Assembly: GCA_934691625.1 (NCBI GenBank)
Contig: CAKUTA010000019.1
Span: 1-32,442, forward strand
DNA: 32,442 nucleotides
Source of the DNA: an uncultured Bacteroidales bacterium
Lineage (GTDB): Bacteria; Bacteroidota; Bacteroidia; Bacteroidales; UBA932
Direction: 5' to 3'
The notes beneath the pieces are model-generated. The model saw only the letters and a list, made by a program, of their open reading frames with translations, was not told where the DNA came from and did not search any database. Positions 7,388-16,084 of the stretch are shown piece by piece. Made by a program: the position numbers and the translations under genes. Positions within the stretch are counted from its first letter, which is position 1. Each line of letters opens with the position of its first letter.

Positions 7388-7545
7388 TAGTCTTTAACTC
7401 CCATTTCGAAGACGGCCATCTGTTCGGCCTTGACTTTCTCGGTGATGTCGATATATGGTTTCATCGCTTTGTAGTCGGAATGACCGGTCCATTTCATCAC
7501 GACTTGCGGAGGTATGCCTTGCGACAGGGCGAAACAGATTAAAGA
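7387..7545 (-). pseudogene. Tyrosine recombinase (integrase), C-terminal remnant
   Basis: Fifty-two codons match the end of a tyrosine recombinase: ALSQGIPPQVVMKWTGHSDY followed by KAMKPYIDI. They hold the conserved H (GHSDY) and the nucleophilic tyrosine (PYIDI). The frame is closed upstream by the TGA of the lipoprotein gene at 7548-7546, and the HxxR box, catalytic Lys, first Arg and N-terminal core-binding domain are absent. The stub cannot recombine DNA. The cut sits 1-10 bp from the stop codon of the host lipoprotein gene, so this is the edge of the element or the scar of a deletion that removed the rest of int. Confidence 0.85.
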
Positions 7546-8286
7546 TCAATAAGATTGCTTAATGGAGACAGTCACAGCCGTATAGACCCTTCCGCTGCGG
7601 ATGTTAAGTGCAAAGTCGCCGGTCTCGTATAACATCGGATAGCTTGACAGAGCCAAAGTCAAAGTTCTTCCTTTAGTAAAGTAGCTCAGAGGAGTCTTGG
7701 CATTGCAAATCACTTCAATATCTTCCGAAGGCAACTTTACGCTGATTGTGTTGGACTTATTGCCTTGCAGATCCCAGGAGAGTTCTCCGAGACCGCTGCC
7801 CATTTCCGGCATCTGCCCGTGTTCCAACGGATTACCGAGAAGGAAATAGACATTAGCCCCGACATCTTTCCCGTCCTGCTGAATCCACGAATCCACATAG
7901 ACCCGGTACATGAGAGCATCTTCACGGATTGCCTTCTTCCCCGAAAGAAAATCTACGACGTTTTCCGAGCTGCAGATAACATAGCCATGCCCTTGTATCG
8001 CTGCGACTTCTGGCGCCATATTCATAAAGTCCGGCAGCCCGATATCACCTATCCCGTTCTTCTTCCCGCAATCAAGAATCGGAAATGTGCTGCTCTTGAA
8101 ATCCCCTGCTGTAGTTAATAAGACATCAGAGTTACCCAATGCTGTGCCTCCGTTGTCCTCATTCATCATCTTTATCATTGACGTTCCCTCCGGAAACCTT
8201 TCAATCCTGTCTGATTTCTCGCACGACGATATCGTCATCGCGATAACAAAGCCGACGATTACCCAAAGCATTCTGAAATTTTTCAT
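7546..8286 (-). CDS. Bacteroidales lipoprotein of unknown function
   Basis: Starting at the second Met (8286), the protein begins MKNFRMLWVIVGFVIAM and reaches a lipobox ISSC with the lipidated Cys at residue 22, a clear type II signal peptide. The 246-residue product is expected to be an outer-membrane or periplasmic lipoprotein. The body has alternating strand-like segments and no enzyme motif that I recognise; a DUF5036-type lipoprotein is possible. The ATG at 8304 would add six residues but lies only a few bases after the predicted transcription start, which argues for 8286. The gene's 3' end touches the integrase remnant, so the element is integrated immediately downstream of it or at its tail. 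Whether the last residues are native cannot be seen here. Confidence 0.7.
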   Translation of the reverse strand: MKNFRMLWVIVGFVIAMTISSCEKSDRIERFPEGTSMIKMMNEDNGGTALGNSDVLLTTAGDFKSSTFPILDCGKKNGIGDIGLPDFMNMAPEVAAIQGHGYVICSSENVVDFLSGKKAIREDALMYRVYVDSWIQQDGKDVGANVYFLLGNPLEHGQMPEMGSGLGELSWDLQGNKSNTISVKLPSEDIEVICNAKTPLSYFTKGRTLTLALSSYPMLYETGDFALNIRSGRVYTAVTVSIKQSY

Positions 8287-8316
8287 TGCAACTATTTCTG
8301 TCATTTAAATTCATTA

Positions 8317-8324
8317 CAAATATA
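8317..8324 (-). promoter_or_regulatory. Bacteroidetes -7 promoter element for the lipoprotein gene
   Basis: On the minus strand this reads TATATTTG, an exact TAnnTTTG match, about 31 bp before the chosen ATG at 8286. No good -33 TTG is seen at the standard spacing. Confidence 0.5.
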
Positions 8325-8432
8325 ATGCATTTTTTCAGAATATTCTATTACAATGTTTGCGCCGCACTTTGGAGCGGGTGTAGATAACGCAGCAAATCTT
8401 TCAGAACCGTCCCCCGTTTCAGACTCCAGGTT

Positions 8433-8463
8433 TTGCCGTACTGAAAAAAATCATGTATATTAG
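8433..8463 (+). promoter_or_regulatory. Promoter of the rhamnose operon
   Basis: TTG at 8433-8435, a 20-base spacer, then TATATTAG at 8456-8463, one mismatch from TAnnTTTG. This predicts a short leader before rfbA at 8481. Confidence 0.55.
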
Positions 8464-8480
8464 CAGTAAATAATTGCTTT

Positions 8481-9389
8481 ATGAAAGGAATTGTTCTAGC
8501 TGGCGGTAGCGGAACCAGGCTCTACCCTATAACCAGGGGCATCAGCAAGCAGCTGATACCGATATTCGACAAGCCGATGATATATTACCCTATTTCCGTT
8601 CTTATGCTGGCGGGAATCAGGGACATACTCATCATTTCCACTCCTGCCGACCTGCCGAATTTCCAGAGGCTTCTGGGAGACGGCAGCGATTTCGGCGTAA
8701 GGTTCACGTATGCCGCGCAGCCATCACCTGACGGCCTTGCACAGGCATTCATCATAGGCGAGAAGTTCATCGGCAGCGGCAGCGTCTGCCTTGTGCTCGG
8801 GGACAACATATTCTATGGTGCAGGGCTCAATGCCCTGCTTCTCCAGGCCGTCAGGGATGCGGAGGAAAACGGAAAGGCGACAGTCTTCGGATACCGCGTA
8901 AGCGACCCTAAGCGCTACGGTGTAGCCGAATTCGATGCCGACGGCAACTGTCTCAGTATCGAGGAAAAGCCGCTGCATCCTAAAAGCAATTATGCCGTAG
9001 TCGGACTGTACTTCTACCCGAACAAGGTCGTCGGGATAGCCAAAGGAATACGCCCGTCAGCCCGTGGCGAGCTCGAGATAACCACTGTCAACCAGATGTT
9101 TCTGAAGGACAATGAACTTAAGGTGCAGACAATGGCAAGAGGCTTCGCCTGGCTCGACACCGGCACCCAAGACTCCCTCTCCGAGGCATCCACGTTCATC
9201 GAGGTTCTGGAGAAGCGCCAGGGGCTCAAGGTCGCCTGTCTGGAGAGCATCGCCTACCGGCAGGGATGGATCAATGCTGACCAGCTTAAGAAGGCGGCAA
9301 TGCCGATGCTCAAGAATGACTACGGCAGATATCTCATGGCTCTTCTGAATGAGGAGCCTGAAACATTGAAAAAGGATCTGGAATATTAA
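8481..9389 (+). CDS. rfbA: Glucose-1-phosphate thymidylyltransferase
   Basis: This enzyme joins glucose-1-phosphate and dTTP to make dTDP-glucose, the first step of dTDP-L-rhamnose synthesis in the cytoplasm. The 302-residue length is typical. The N-terminal nucleotide loop [11 protein letters not shown] (residues 6-16) and K31 after PIFD are the classic sugar-nucleotidyltransferase signature, LGDNIF carries the metal-binding D108, and EEKP follows in the sugar-binding half. It starts at ATG 8481, 18 bp after the predicted -7 element, with little Shine-Dalgarno sequence, as is usual for Bacteroidetes. It is the first gene of a four-gene operon with 12-bp, 6-bp and 1-bp gaps downstream. Product inhibition by dTDP-rhamnose is known for the family. 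Confidence 0.96.
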   Translation: MKGIVLAGGSGTRLYPITRGISKQLIPIFDKPMIYYPISVLMLAGIRDILIISTPADLPNFQRLLGDGSDFGVRFTYAAQPSPDGLAQAFIIGEKFIGSGSVCLVLGDNIFYGAGLNALLLQAVRDAEENGKATVFGYRVSDPKRYGVAEFDADGNCLSIEEKPLHPKSNYAVVGLYFYPNKVVGIAKGIRPSARGELEITTVNQMFLKDNELKVQTMARGFAWLDTGTQDSLSEASTFIEVLEKRQGLKVACLESIAYRQGWINADQLKKAAMPMLKNDYGRYLMALLNEEPETLKKDLEY

Positions 9390-9401
9390 GATACAGCAGC
9401 A

Positions 9402-10271
9402 ATGAATATTCTGGTCACAGGAGCTAACGGACAGCTAGGCCACGAGATGCAGACTGTATCCCGCTGCAGCAGCCACAGATACATATTCACAGACATCACA
9501 GGAGGATACGATGCACTCGACATTACAGATCCGGAGGCGGTCATGAGAATGGTCTGGGAGAACGACATCAATGTCATCGTGAACTGCGCCGCCTACACCG
9601 ACGTGGACAAGGCCGAGACCAGCCAGCCGATTGCAAGCCTTCTGAACTGCACTGCCCCCGGGAATCTCGCCAGCGCGATGAAAGCCGTAAACGGAACATT
9701 GATACACATCTCCACGGACTATGTTTTCCATGGAGACAGAAACACACCTTACAGAGAGAACTGTCCGGCCAAGCCTCTCGGAGTCTATGGCAGGACCAAG
9801 CTTGCCGGAGAGAGAAATATCGCTGAGACTGGATGCGCAAGCATTATCATCCGCACGGCATGGCTCTACTCCCCCTTCGGAAAGAACTTCGTCAAGACCA
9901 TGCGCATGCTGACATCCTCCAAGGAAAGCATAAAAGTAGTATTCGACCAGACGGGCACACCGACATACGCTGGAGATCTGGCCGCCGCAATATCGCATAT
10001 AATCGAGACCGGACAGCTGGACAAGACAGGAATATACCACTTCAGCAATGAAGGCGTATGCTCATGGTTTGACTTCGCGAAAGCGATATGCAGCATGAGC
10101 GGCAACACATGCGACATCCAGCCATGCCACAGCGAGGAGTTCCCGAGCCCTGTGGAAAGGCCGCATTTCTCGGTGCTCGACAAAACGAAGATCAAGCAGA
10201 CCTTCGGCATCAGGATTCCATATTGGACAGATTCCCTGAAGAAATGCATTGACATACTTGAAAAAATCTGA
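9402..10271 (+). CDS. rfbD: dTDP-4-dehydrorhamnose reductase
   Basis: This is the final step of the pathway: NAD(P)H-dependent reduction of dTDP-4-dehydro-L-rhamnose to dTDP-L-rhamnose. The 289-residue SDR protein has the dinucleotide loop TGANGQLG (residues 6-13), the DYVF segment (STDYVFHG, about 104-111) and the catalytic YGRTK (Y129, K133), as in RmlD. It is second in the rfbA-rfbD-rfbB-rfbC operon, 12 bp after rfbA. It stands between the genes for steps 1 and 2, so gene order does not follow pathway order. Confidence 0.94.
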   Translation: MNILVTGANGQLGHEMQTVSRCSSHRYIFTDITGGYDALDITDPEAVMRMVWENDINVIVNCAAYTDVDKAETSQPIASLLNCTAPGNLASAMKAVNGTLIHISTDYVFHGDRNTPYRENCPAKPLGVYGRTKLAGERNIAETGCASIIIRTAWLYSPFGKNFVKTMRMLTSSKESIKVVFDQTGTPTYAGDLAAAISHIIETGQLDKTGIYHFSNEGVCSWFDFAKAICSMSGNTCDIQPCHSEEFPSPVERPHFSVLDKTKIKQTFGIRIPYWTDSLKKCIDILEKI

Positions 10272-10277
10272 AGCGAT

Positions 10278-11429
10278 ATGGAAGGCAGACGCAACATATT
10301 GATCACAGGCGGCGCAGGCTTCATCGGAAGCCATGTAGTCAGGCTTTTCGTGAAAAAATACCCGGATTATAATATAATCAACCTGGACAAGCTCACTTAT
10401 GCAGGCAATCTCGCAAACCTCCACGACATCAAGGACAGGTCCAACTACACGTTTGTCAGAGCCGACATCTGCGATCTGGAGACAATACGGGAGACAATGC
10501 AGAAGTACAGCATCGACGGCATCATCCACCTCGCGGCCGAGAGCCATGTGGACCGTTCGATAAAGGACCCATTCTCTTTCGCAAGGACCAATGTGATGGG
10601 GACATTGACAATGCTGCAGGCAGCGAAGGAACTGTGGGAAAGCCAGCCTGAGCCATGGACAATGAACGGAAACCAATGCCTGTTCTACCACATTTCCACT
10701 GACGAAGTATATGGCACACTGGAGATTACAGCACCTGAAGGAATATTCTCGCCATTCACGACGAAAGCATCTTCAGCACATCACCATGCCTATGGGAGCA
10801 AGTTCTTCTCCGAGGAAAACCGCTACAGCCCGCACTCCCCATATTCTGCATCGAAAGCTTCCTCAGACCATTTCGTAAGAGCGTTCCATGATACATACGG
10901 AATGCCAGTGATTGTCACAAACTGCTCGAACAACTATGGGCCCTACCAGTTTCCGGAAAAGCTGATACCCTTGTTCATCAACAACATACGGCACCGCAAA
11001 CCGCTGCCTGTCTATGGCAGGGGCGAAAATGTGCGCGACTGGCTCTATGTGGAGGACCATGCCAGGGCGATCGACACAATATTCCATAAAGGAAAAGTGG
11101 CTGAGACATATAACATAGGTGGCTTCAACGAGTGGAAAAACATCGACATCGTAAAATTGCTGATAAGGACTGTTGACAATATGCTCGGAAGGCCTGAAGA
11201 TGCAGACATTGACCTGATCACCTTCGTCACAGACCGCAAGGGACACGATATGAGATACGCCATCGACTCCAGAAAGCTGCAGCGGGAACTGGGCTGGGAG
11301 CCGTCACTCCAGTTCGAGGAAGGCATCCGGATTACAGCACGATGGTACCTGGAGAACCAGGAATGGCTTGACAATGTCACAAGCGGTGACTATCTCAAGT
11401 ATTACGAAAACATGTACGGAAACATATAG
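10278..11429 (+). CDS. rfbB: dTDP-glucose 4,6-dehydratase
   Basis: This enzyme converts dTDP-glucose to dTDP-4-dehydro-6-deoxyglucose with bound NAD+. The 383-residue extended SDR is slightly longer than the usual 350-360. It has GGAGFIGSH (residues 11-19), the active-site HISTDEVYG segment (about 136-144, with the Asp-Glu acid/base pair) and YSASK (about 188-192, catalytic Tyr and Lys). A central stretch of about 20 residues after EVYG (around GIFSPFTTKASSAHH) is longer than in E. coli RmlB and accounts for much of the extra length. It follows rfbD by 6 bp and ends one base before rfbC. Confidence 0.95.
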   Translation: MEGRRNILITGGAGFIGSHVVRLFVKKYPDYNIINLDKLTYAGNLANLHDIKDRSNYTFVRADICDLETIRETMQKYSIDGIIHLAAESHVDRSIKDPFSFARTNVMGTLTMLQAAKELWESQPEPWTMNGNQCLFYHISTDEVYGTLEITAPEGIFSPFTTKASSAHHHAYGSKFFSEENRYSPHSPYSASKASSDHFVRAFHDTYGMPVIVTNCSNNYGPYQFPEKLIPLFINNIRHRKPLPVYGRGENVRDWLYVEDHARAIDTIFHKGKVAETYNIGGFNEWKNIDIVKLLIRTVDNMLGRPEDADIDLITFVTDRKGHDMRYAIDSRKLQRELGWEPSLQFEEGIRITARWYLENQEWLDNVTSGDYLKYYENMYGNI

Positions 11430-11430
11430 A

Positions 11431-12003
11431 ATGAATATTATACCCACAGATATTGAAGGAGTCCTGATTATAGAGCCGCAGATCTTCAGGGATCCCCGCG
11501 GATATTTCCTCGAAAGCTGGTCAAGACGGAAGTTCGAGGAAAATGTCGGGCATGTGGATTTCTGCCAGGACAACGAGAGCATGTCGGCATACGGAGTGAT
11601 GCGCGGGCTTCATTTCCAGTATCCGCCATATTCACAAAGCAAGCTGGTACGCTGCATCATGGGGACAGTCCTGGATGTGGCAGTGGATATCAGAAAAGGG
11701 TCCCCCACTTATGGCAAGCATGTAGCTGTGGAGCTTTCCCAGGATAACCACAGGCAGCTGTTCATCCCTAAGGGATTCGCTCATGGATTCTCCGTTCTCA
11801 GCAAGAGCGCCATATTCCAGTACAAGTGCGACGCTTTCTATCATCCTGAAGCCGAAGGCGGAATCTCAATACTGGACAAGTCTCTTGGCATTGACTGGAA
11901 AATACCGGATGAGTGCGCCATCCTGAGCAGGAAAGATACAGAGCGCAAGAACCTGAAAGACTTCGACAGCCCTTTCAGCGATCAAATGGACATAAAACTT
12001 TAA
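11431..12003 (+). CDS. rfbC: dTDP-4-dehydrorhamnose 3,5-epimerase
   Basis: This enzyme epimerises C3 and C5 of dTDP-4-dehydro-6-deoxyglucose before reduction by RfbD. From ATG 11431 the product is 190 residues, the normal cupin length for RmlC. Hallmarks are DPRGYFLESW near the N-terminus, GVMRGLHFQ with the catalytic His, and PKGFAHGFSVLS. An upstream in-frame ATG at 11368 lies inside rfbB and would add 21 unlike residues, so I reject it. The gene begins one base after the rfbB stop, implying tight coupling. The next gene, a transporter, follows by 9 bp and may share the transcript. Confidence 0.94.
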   Translation: MNIIPTDIEGVLIIEPQIFRDPRGYFLESWSRRKFEENVGHVDFCQDNESMSAYGVMRGLHFQYPPYSQSKLVRCIMGTVLDVAVDIRKGSPTYGKHVAVELSQDNHRQLFIPKGFAHGFSVLSKSAIFQYKCDAFYHPEAEGGISILDKSLGIDWKIPDECAILSRKDTERKNLKDFDSPFSDQMDIKL

Positions 12004-12012
12004 CAGCTTCTC

Positions 12013-13707
12013 ATGAACTGGCTAGCAGGAATATTTACAAATCAATCATTTATACAGGCCATCCTCGTGCTGTCACTTATCTGTGCAACGGGGCTGCTGT
12101 GCAGTAAACTGACTATCAAAGGAGTATCGCTTGGCGTCACCTTCGTGTTCTTCGCAGGAATTGTTGCCGGGCATTTCGGGCTTCAGATTGACCCGCAGAT
12201 GCTCTTGCTTGCACAGAACTTCGGCCTTATACTGTTCGTCTATGCACTTGGGCTTCAGGTCGGTCCAAGCTTCTTCCCGTCACTGAAGAAGGGAGGAATA
12301 CGCCTGAATCTTCTAGGGCTTGGAGTGCTTGTGCTCGGGACTGTGATGACCTTGGCATTCGGCCTGCTGACTGACATATCGCTTCCAGTGTCAGTTGGAC
12401 TGTTCACAGGAGCTGCGACAAATACGCCTATGCTCGGTGCGGCACAGCAGTCACTGCTGGAGGTTCACCCCGATGCCACAGCCACATCCAATGAGATGGC
12501 TGTAGCATGCGCTGTCGGCTACCCATTCGGCGTAATAGGTGTAATCCTTTGTGTAATAATCTTCAAGATTATTTTCAGAAAGCCAGGGAACGTAACTGAG
12601 CAGCATGACAACCAGACTTTCGTATCAGAATTCCGCATCAGCAATCCTGCCATATACGGAAAGGCGATAAAGGATATCATGAAGGATGTCTCGATTCATC
12701 TGGTAGTTTCCAGAGTATGGAAATTCAACGGAAGCAAGGAGGATGACGCTAATGACGGAACCGTAATCATCCCTAACGGCGACACCATCCTGGAGAAGGG
12801 AGAGCATGTGCTGGTGATGACCAAGGAGACTGAGACAGGCATTGCCGAGAAGCTCTTCGGCGAGACAATGAACAAGGACTGGAACAAGAAGGACATTGAC
12901 TGGAACCACCTGGACGGGACGCTGGTATCACGCCACGTGCTCGTCACACAGCCGCACATGAACGGAGCCAAGCTTGGCGATCTGCATCTGCGCAATGCCT
13001 ACGGCATCAATATCACCCGCGTGAACAGAGCCGGAATCGACATTCTGCCATCCAGCAGCCTGCATCTCCAGATTGGCGACAAGCTCACCATCGTCGGCCA
13101 GGAAAAAGCTATCGACAATGTTGCCGCAGTCCTCGGAAACCAGGAGAAGGAGCTGCGCAATCCTAACCTGTTCTCCATTTTCGTGGGGCTGATTCTAGGC
13201 CTGCTGCTCGGCAGCATACCGTTTGCACTTCCCGGAATGAGTGTCCCGGTGAAGCTTGGAATAGCCGGAGGGCCTATCATAGTGGGTATTCTTATGGGGG
13301 CATACGGTTCACGTATCCACCTCACGACATATACTACCAGAAGCGCGAACCTTATGCTCAGACAGATGGGACTCACCATATATCTGGCAGGACTGGGCCT
13401 GAGCGCAGGTCCGGAGTTCTTCGAGACAGTATTCAAGCCTGAAGGGCTGATGTGGATTCTGATAAGCCTGCTCATGGCAATCGTCCCTGTACTCATCGTA
13501 GGGTTCATCGCCACGAAATTCTGCAAGACAAGCTATGCGTCAAATGTCGGAATGCTCTGTGGGGCAATGGCAAACCCTATAGCCCTCAACTATGCCCTCA
13601 GCACAGTCAATGACGATGAGCCGTCAGTGGCATACGCCACTGTCTATCCTGTGGAGATGTTCCTCCACGTCATCATTGCCCAGATGATAATGCTCCTCTA
13701 CATCTGA
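12013..13707 (+). CDS. AspT/YidE-type putative transporter with two RCK_C domains
   Basis: A 564-residue inner-membrane protein of the aspartate:alanine exchanger (AAEx) family. Two homologous blocks of membrane helices (about residues 15-190 and 385-564) flank a cytoplasmic section with two TrkA-C/RCK_C domains, one around HLVVSRVWKFNG to LEKGEHVLVM and one around INITRVNRAGID to LQIGDKLTIVG. The membrane halves repeat the family's glycine-rich signatures, such as GLFTGAATNTPMLGAAQQ in the first and GMLCGAMANPIALNYA in the second. Substrate is unknown; characterised relatives exchange aspartate for alanine or move dicarboxylates, and the RCK_C domains suggest nucleotide or ion gating. It sits 9 bp after rfbC, but no functional link to rhamnose is known. 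It converges on tdh. Confidence 0.85.
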   Translation: MNWLAGIFTNQSFIQAILVLSLICATGLLCSKLTIKGVSLGVTFVFFAGIVAGHFGLQIDPQMLLLAQNFGLILFVYALGLQVGPSFFPSLKKGGIRLNLLGLGVLVLGTVMTLAFGLLTDISLPVSVGLFTGAATNTPMLGAAQQSLLEVHPDATATSNEMAVACAVGYPFGVIGVILCVIIFKIIFRKPGNVTEQHDNQTFVSEFRISNPAIYGKAIKDIMKDVSIHLVVSRVWKFNGSKEDDANDGTVIIPNGDTILEKGEHVLVMTKETETGIAEKLFGETMNKDWNKKDIDWNHLDGTLVSRHVLVTQPHMNGAKLGDLHLRNAYGINITRVNRAGIDILPSSSLHLQIGDKLTIVGQEKAIDNVAAVLGNQEKELRNPNLFSIFVGLILGLLLGSIPFALPGMSVPVKLGIAGGPIIVGILMGAYGSRIHLTTYTTRSANLMLRQMGLTIYLAGLGLSAGPEFFETVFKPEGLMWILISLLMAIVPVLIVGFIATKFCKTSYASNVGMLCGAMANPIALNYALSTVNDDEPSVAYATVYPVEMFLHVIIAQMIMLLYI

Positions 13708-13721
13708 CGGCAAGGCACACT

Positions 13722-14678
13722 CTATTTCAGCAGACGGGCACGGAGCTTGGCGATCATGTCCCGGGTCATTGTCTCTAGGTCATACTCAGGCTTCCAGTCC
13801 CATTCATTGCGGGCGCAGGAATCATCCATGCTGTCAGGCCAGCTGTCGGCAATGCTCTGCTTCAGCGGGTCAGGCTGATACTCCATCTCGAAACCAGGAA
13901 TTTCACGGCGGATTGCCTCATATATTGTTTCCGGGCCAAAGCTCATTGACGCGATATTGAAGGCATTGCGGTGAATCAGTCTTGACGGGTCTGCCTCCAT
14001 AAGCTTGATCGCACCGTTAAGAGCGTCTGGCATATACATCATATCCATCAATGTGCCAGGTTTCAGAGGGCAGATGAACTTCTCGCCACGGACAGCAGCA
14101 TAATAGATGTCCACAGCATAGTCCGTGGTGCCACCGCCCGGAAGCGTCACATTTGATATAAGACCTGGGAAACGCACTGCACGTGTATCCACACCATACT
14201 TCTTGAAATAGTAGTCGCTGAGGAGCTCTGTAGTCACCTTTGTCACACCATACATTGTCCCAGGACGCTGGATAGTATCCTGCGGAGTGCCGACATGAGG
14301 TGTTCCTGGACCAAAAGAACCGATGGAGCTAGGCGTGAATACGGAACACCCGTGCTCACGTGCCACCTCCAGAACATTCCACAAACCGTCGATGCCTATC
14401 TTCCATGCGAGCTTCGGCCTGGACTCCGCCACGACAGACAGGAGCGCCGCAAGGTTATAGACTGCATCCACATTGTATTTCTTCACTGCGGCGGCAATCT
14501 GCTCCCCGTCAGTAACATCTACGACTTCAGACGGTCCGGACTCCTTAAGTTCACCTTTCGGCTCGCTCCCATGTATATAGCCTGCTATAACATGGTCATT
14601 GCCATACCTTTTACGCAATTCCATCGTGAGCTCCGAACCTATCTGGCCTGTCGCTCCAATTATGAGAATATTCTTCAT
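13722..14678 (-). CDS. tdh: L-threonine 3-dehydrogenase, short-chain (SDR) type
   Basis: This enzyme oxidises L-threonine to 2-amino-3-ketobutyrate with NAD+. The 318-residue protein is of the UDP-galactose-epimerase-like TDH type rather than the zinc medium-chain type of E. coli. The NAD loop is IGATGQIG (residues 7-14), the active-site strand TPSSIGSFGP is followed by YGVTK (catalytic Tyr and Lys), and GGGTTDYAVDIYY in the C-terminal half is characteristic of SDR-type TDH. The divergent kbl gene encodes the next enzyme, which strongly supports the assignment over a generic epimerase. A matching -7 element lies 39 bp upstream of the ATG. Its 3' end faces the transporter gene with a 14-bp gap and no obvious hairpin. 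Confidence 0.9.
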   Translation of the reverse strand: MKNILIIGATGQIGSELTMELRKRYGNDHVIAGYIHGSEPKGELKESGPSEVVDVTDGEQIAAAVKKYNVDAVYNLAALLSVVAESRPKLAWKIGIDGLWNVLEVAREHGCSVFTPSSIGSFGPGTPHVGTPQDTIQRPGTMYGVTKVTTELLSDYYFKKYGVDTRAVRFPGLISNVTLPGGGTTDYAVDIYYAAVRGEKFICPLKPGTLMDMMYMPDALNGAIKLMEADPSRLIHRNAFNIASMSFGPETIYEAIRREIPGFEMEYQPDPLKQSIADSWPDSMDDSCARNEWDWKPEYDLETMTRDMIAKLRARLLK

Positions 14679-14716
14679 AACGGTCTCTCAACTTATTGTT
14701 TGATCAATCTAGAGCA

Positions 14717-14724
14717 CAAAAGTA
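14717..14724 (-). promoter_or_regulatory. -7 promoter element for tdh
   Basis: The minus strand reads TACTTTTG, an exact TAnnTTTG match. A TTC rather than TTG lies 20 bases upstream. It sits in the 206-bp divergent tdh/kbl region. Confidence 0.5.
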
Positions 14725-14777
14725 ATCAGATTTTCACGATATCCGAAGAAAAATCTTATAAACCGTTACGCCACCGC

Positions 14778-14808
14778 TTTGTTTTCTCGGTATTAATCCG
14801 TAATTTTC
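14778..14808 (+). promoter_or_regulatory. Promoter for kbl
   Basis: TTTG at 14778-14781, a 19-base spacer, then TAATTTTC at 14801-14808, one mismatch from TAnnTTTG. This predicts a leader of about 70 nt before kbl. Confidence 0.45.
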
Positions 14809-14884
14809 GGAAAGAAACCGATAAGTCTGGACAATATCCCGGGCCTCAGGCATCAAAAAAAGAAATTCAAACAGAGTTCTCAAT

Positions 14885-16072
14885 ATGTACGGAAAAATGA
14901 AAGAGCACCTCAGCAAGACTCTCGCTGAGATCCGCGAAGCAGGCCTCTACAAGGAGGAGCGCATTATCGAGAGTTCCCAGTCAGCAGCAATCAAGGTGGC
15001 AGGAAAGGAAGTCCTGAACTTCTGCGCCAACAACTATCTCGGCCTGGCAAATGACCCGAGGCTGGTCAAAGCATCTGCCGCAATGATGGCAAGGCGTGGT
15101 TTCGGAATGGCTTCAGTGCGCTTCATCTGCGGCACCCAGGATATCCATAAGCAGCTCGAGGATGCAATCAGCGAATATTTCCATACTGAAGACACCATAT
15201 TGTATGCCGCATGCTTCGACGCCAACGGCGGAGTCTTCGAGCCGCTTCTCACAGAAGAGGATGCGATTATCTCTGATGCATTGAACCATGCGTCCATAAT
15301 TGACGGTGTACGCCTCTGCAAGGCGAAAAGATACCGCTATGCAAACGCCGACATGGCTGATCTGGAACGCTGCCTGCAGGAAGCCCAGGCGCAGAGATTC
15401 AGGATCATTGCCACAGACGGGGTATTCTCTATGGACGGCAACGTCGCACCGGTGGACAAGATCTGCGAGCTTGCCGAGAAATATGACGCCCTCGTCATGG
15501 TAGATGAGTCTCACTCGGCAGGTGTTGTAGGCGCGACAGGCCACGGAGTGAGCGAGCTTACATGCACATACGGCAAGGTGGACATCTATACAGGAACCCT
15601 CGGGAAGGCCTTCGGAGGAGCAATGGGAGGATTCACCACAGGCCGCAAGGAGATAATCGATCTGCTAAGGCAGAGAAGCCGCCCTTATCTGTTCTCCAAT
15701 TCCCTGGCGCCATGCATCATAGGAGCAAGCCTCGAGGTGTTCCGCATACTGAAGGAAAGCAACGAGCTGCATGACAAGCTCGTCGAGAATGTCAACTATT
15801 TCAGGGACAAGATGATGGCAGCAGGTTTCGACATCAAGCCTACGCAGAGCGCAATCTGCGCAGTAATGCTCTACGACGCAAGGCTGTCACAGATTTTCGC
15901 AGCAAAGATGCAGGAGGAAGGCATCTACGTCACAGGCTTCTACTACCCTGTCGTTCCGAAAGACCAGGCCCGCATCCGCGTTCAGCTTTCTGCCGCCCAC
16001 AACATGGAGCAGCTTGACAAGTGCATTGCAGCATTCATAAAGGTAGGCAAGGATCTTGGAGTACTCAAGTAG
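14885..16072 (+). CDS. kbl: Glycine C-acetyltransferase (2-amino-3-ketobutyrate CoA ligase)
   Basis: A PLP enzyme that cleaves 2-amino-3-ketobutyrate with CoA to glycine and acetyl-CoA, completing threonine breakdown started by the divergent tdh product. The 395-residue length equals the family norm. Visible landmarks are the N-terminal EVLNFCANNYLGL, GMASVRFICGTQ, the PLP-binding MVDESHSAG, and the Schiff-base lysine in YTGTLGKAFGGAMGG (about residue 241). The sequence fits KBL better than 8-amino-7-oxononanoate synthase (BioF), and no biotin genes are nearby. An own promoter is predicted upstream. A likely terminator hairpin lies inside the 3' end of the convergent metF. Confidence 0.94.
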   Translation: MYGKMKEHLSKTLAEIREAGLYKEERIIESSQSAAIKVAGKEVLNFCANNYLGLANDPRLVKASAAMMARRGFGMASVRFICGTQDIHKQLEDAISEYFHTEDTILYAACFDANGGVFEPLLTEEDAIISDALNHASIIDGVRLCKAKRYRYANADMADLERCLQEAQAQRFRIIATDGVFSMDGNVAPVDKICELAEKYDALVMVDESHSAGVVGATGHGVSELTCTYGKVDIYTGTLGKAFGGAMGGFTTGRKEIIDLLRQRSRPYLFSNSLAPCIIGASLEVFRILKESNELHDKLVENVNYFRDKMMAAGFDIKPTQSAICAVMLYDARLSQIFAAKMQEEGIYVTGFYYPVVPKDQARIRVQLSAAHNMEQLDKCIAAFIKVGKDLGVLK

Positions 16073-16084
16073 CCTTCAAGGACA

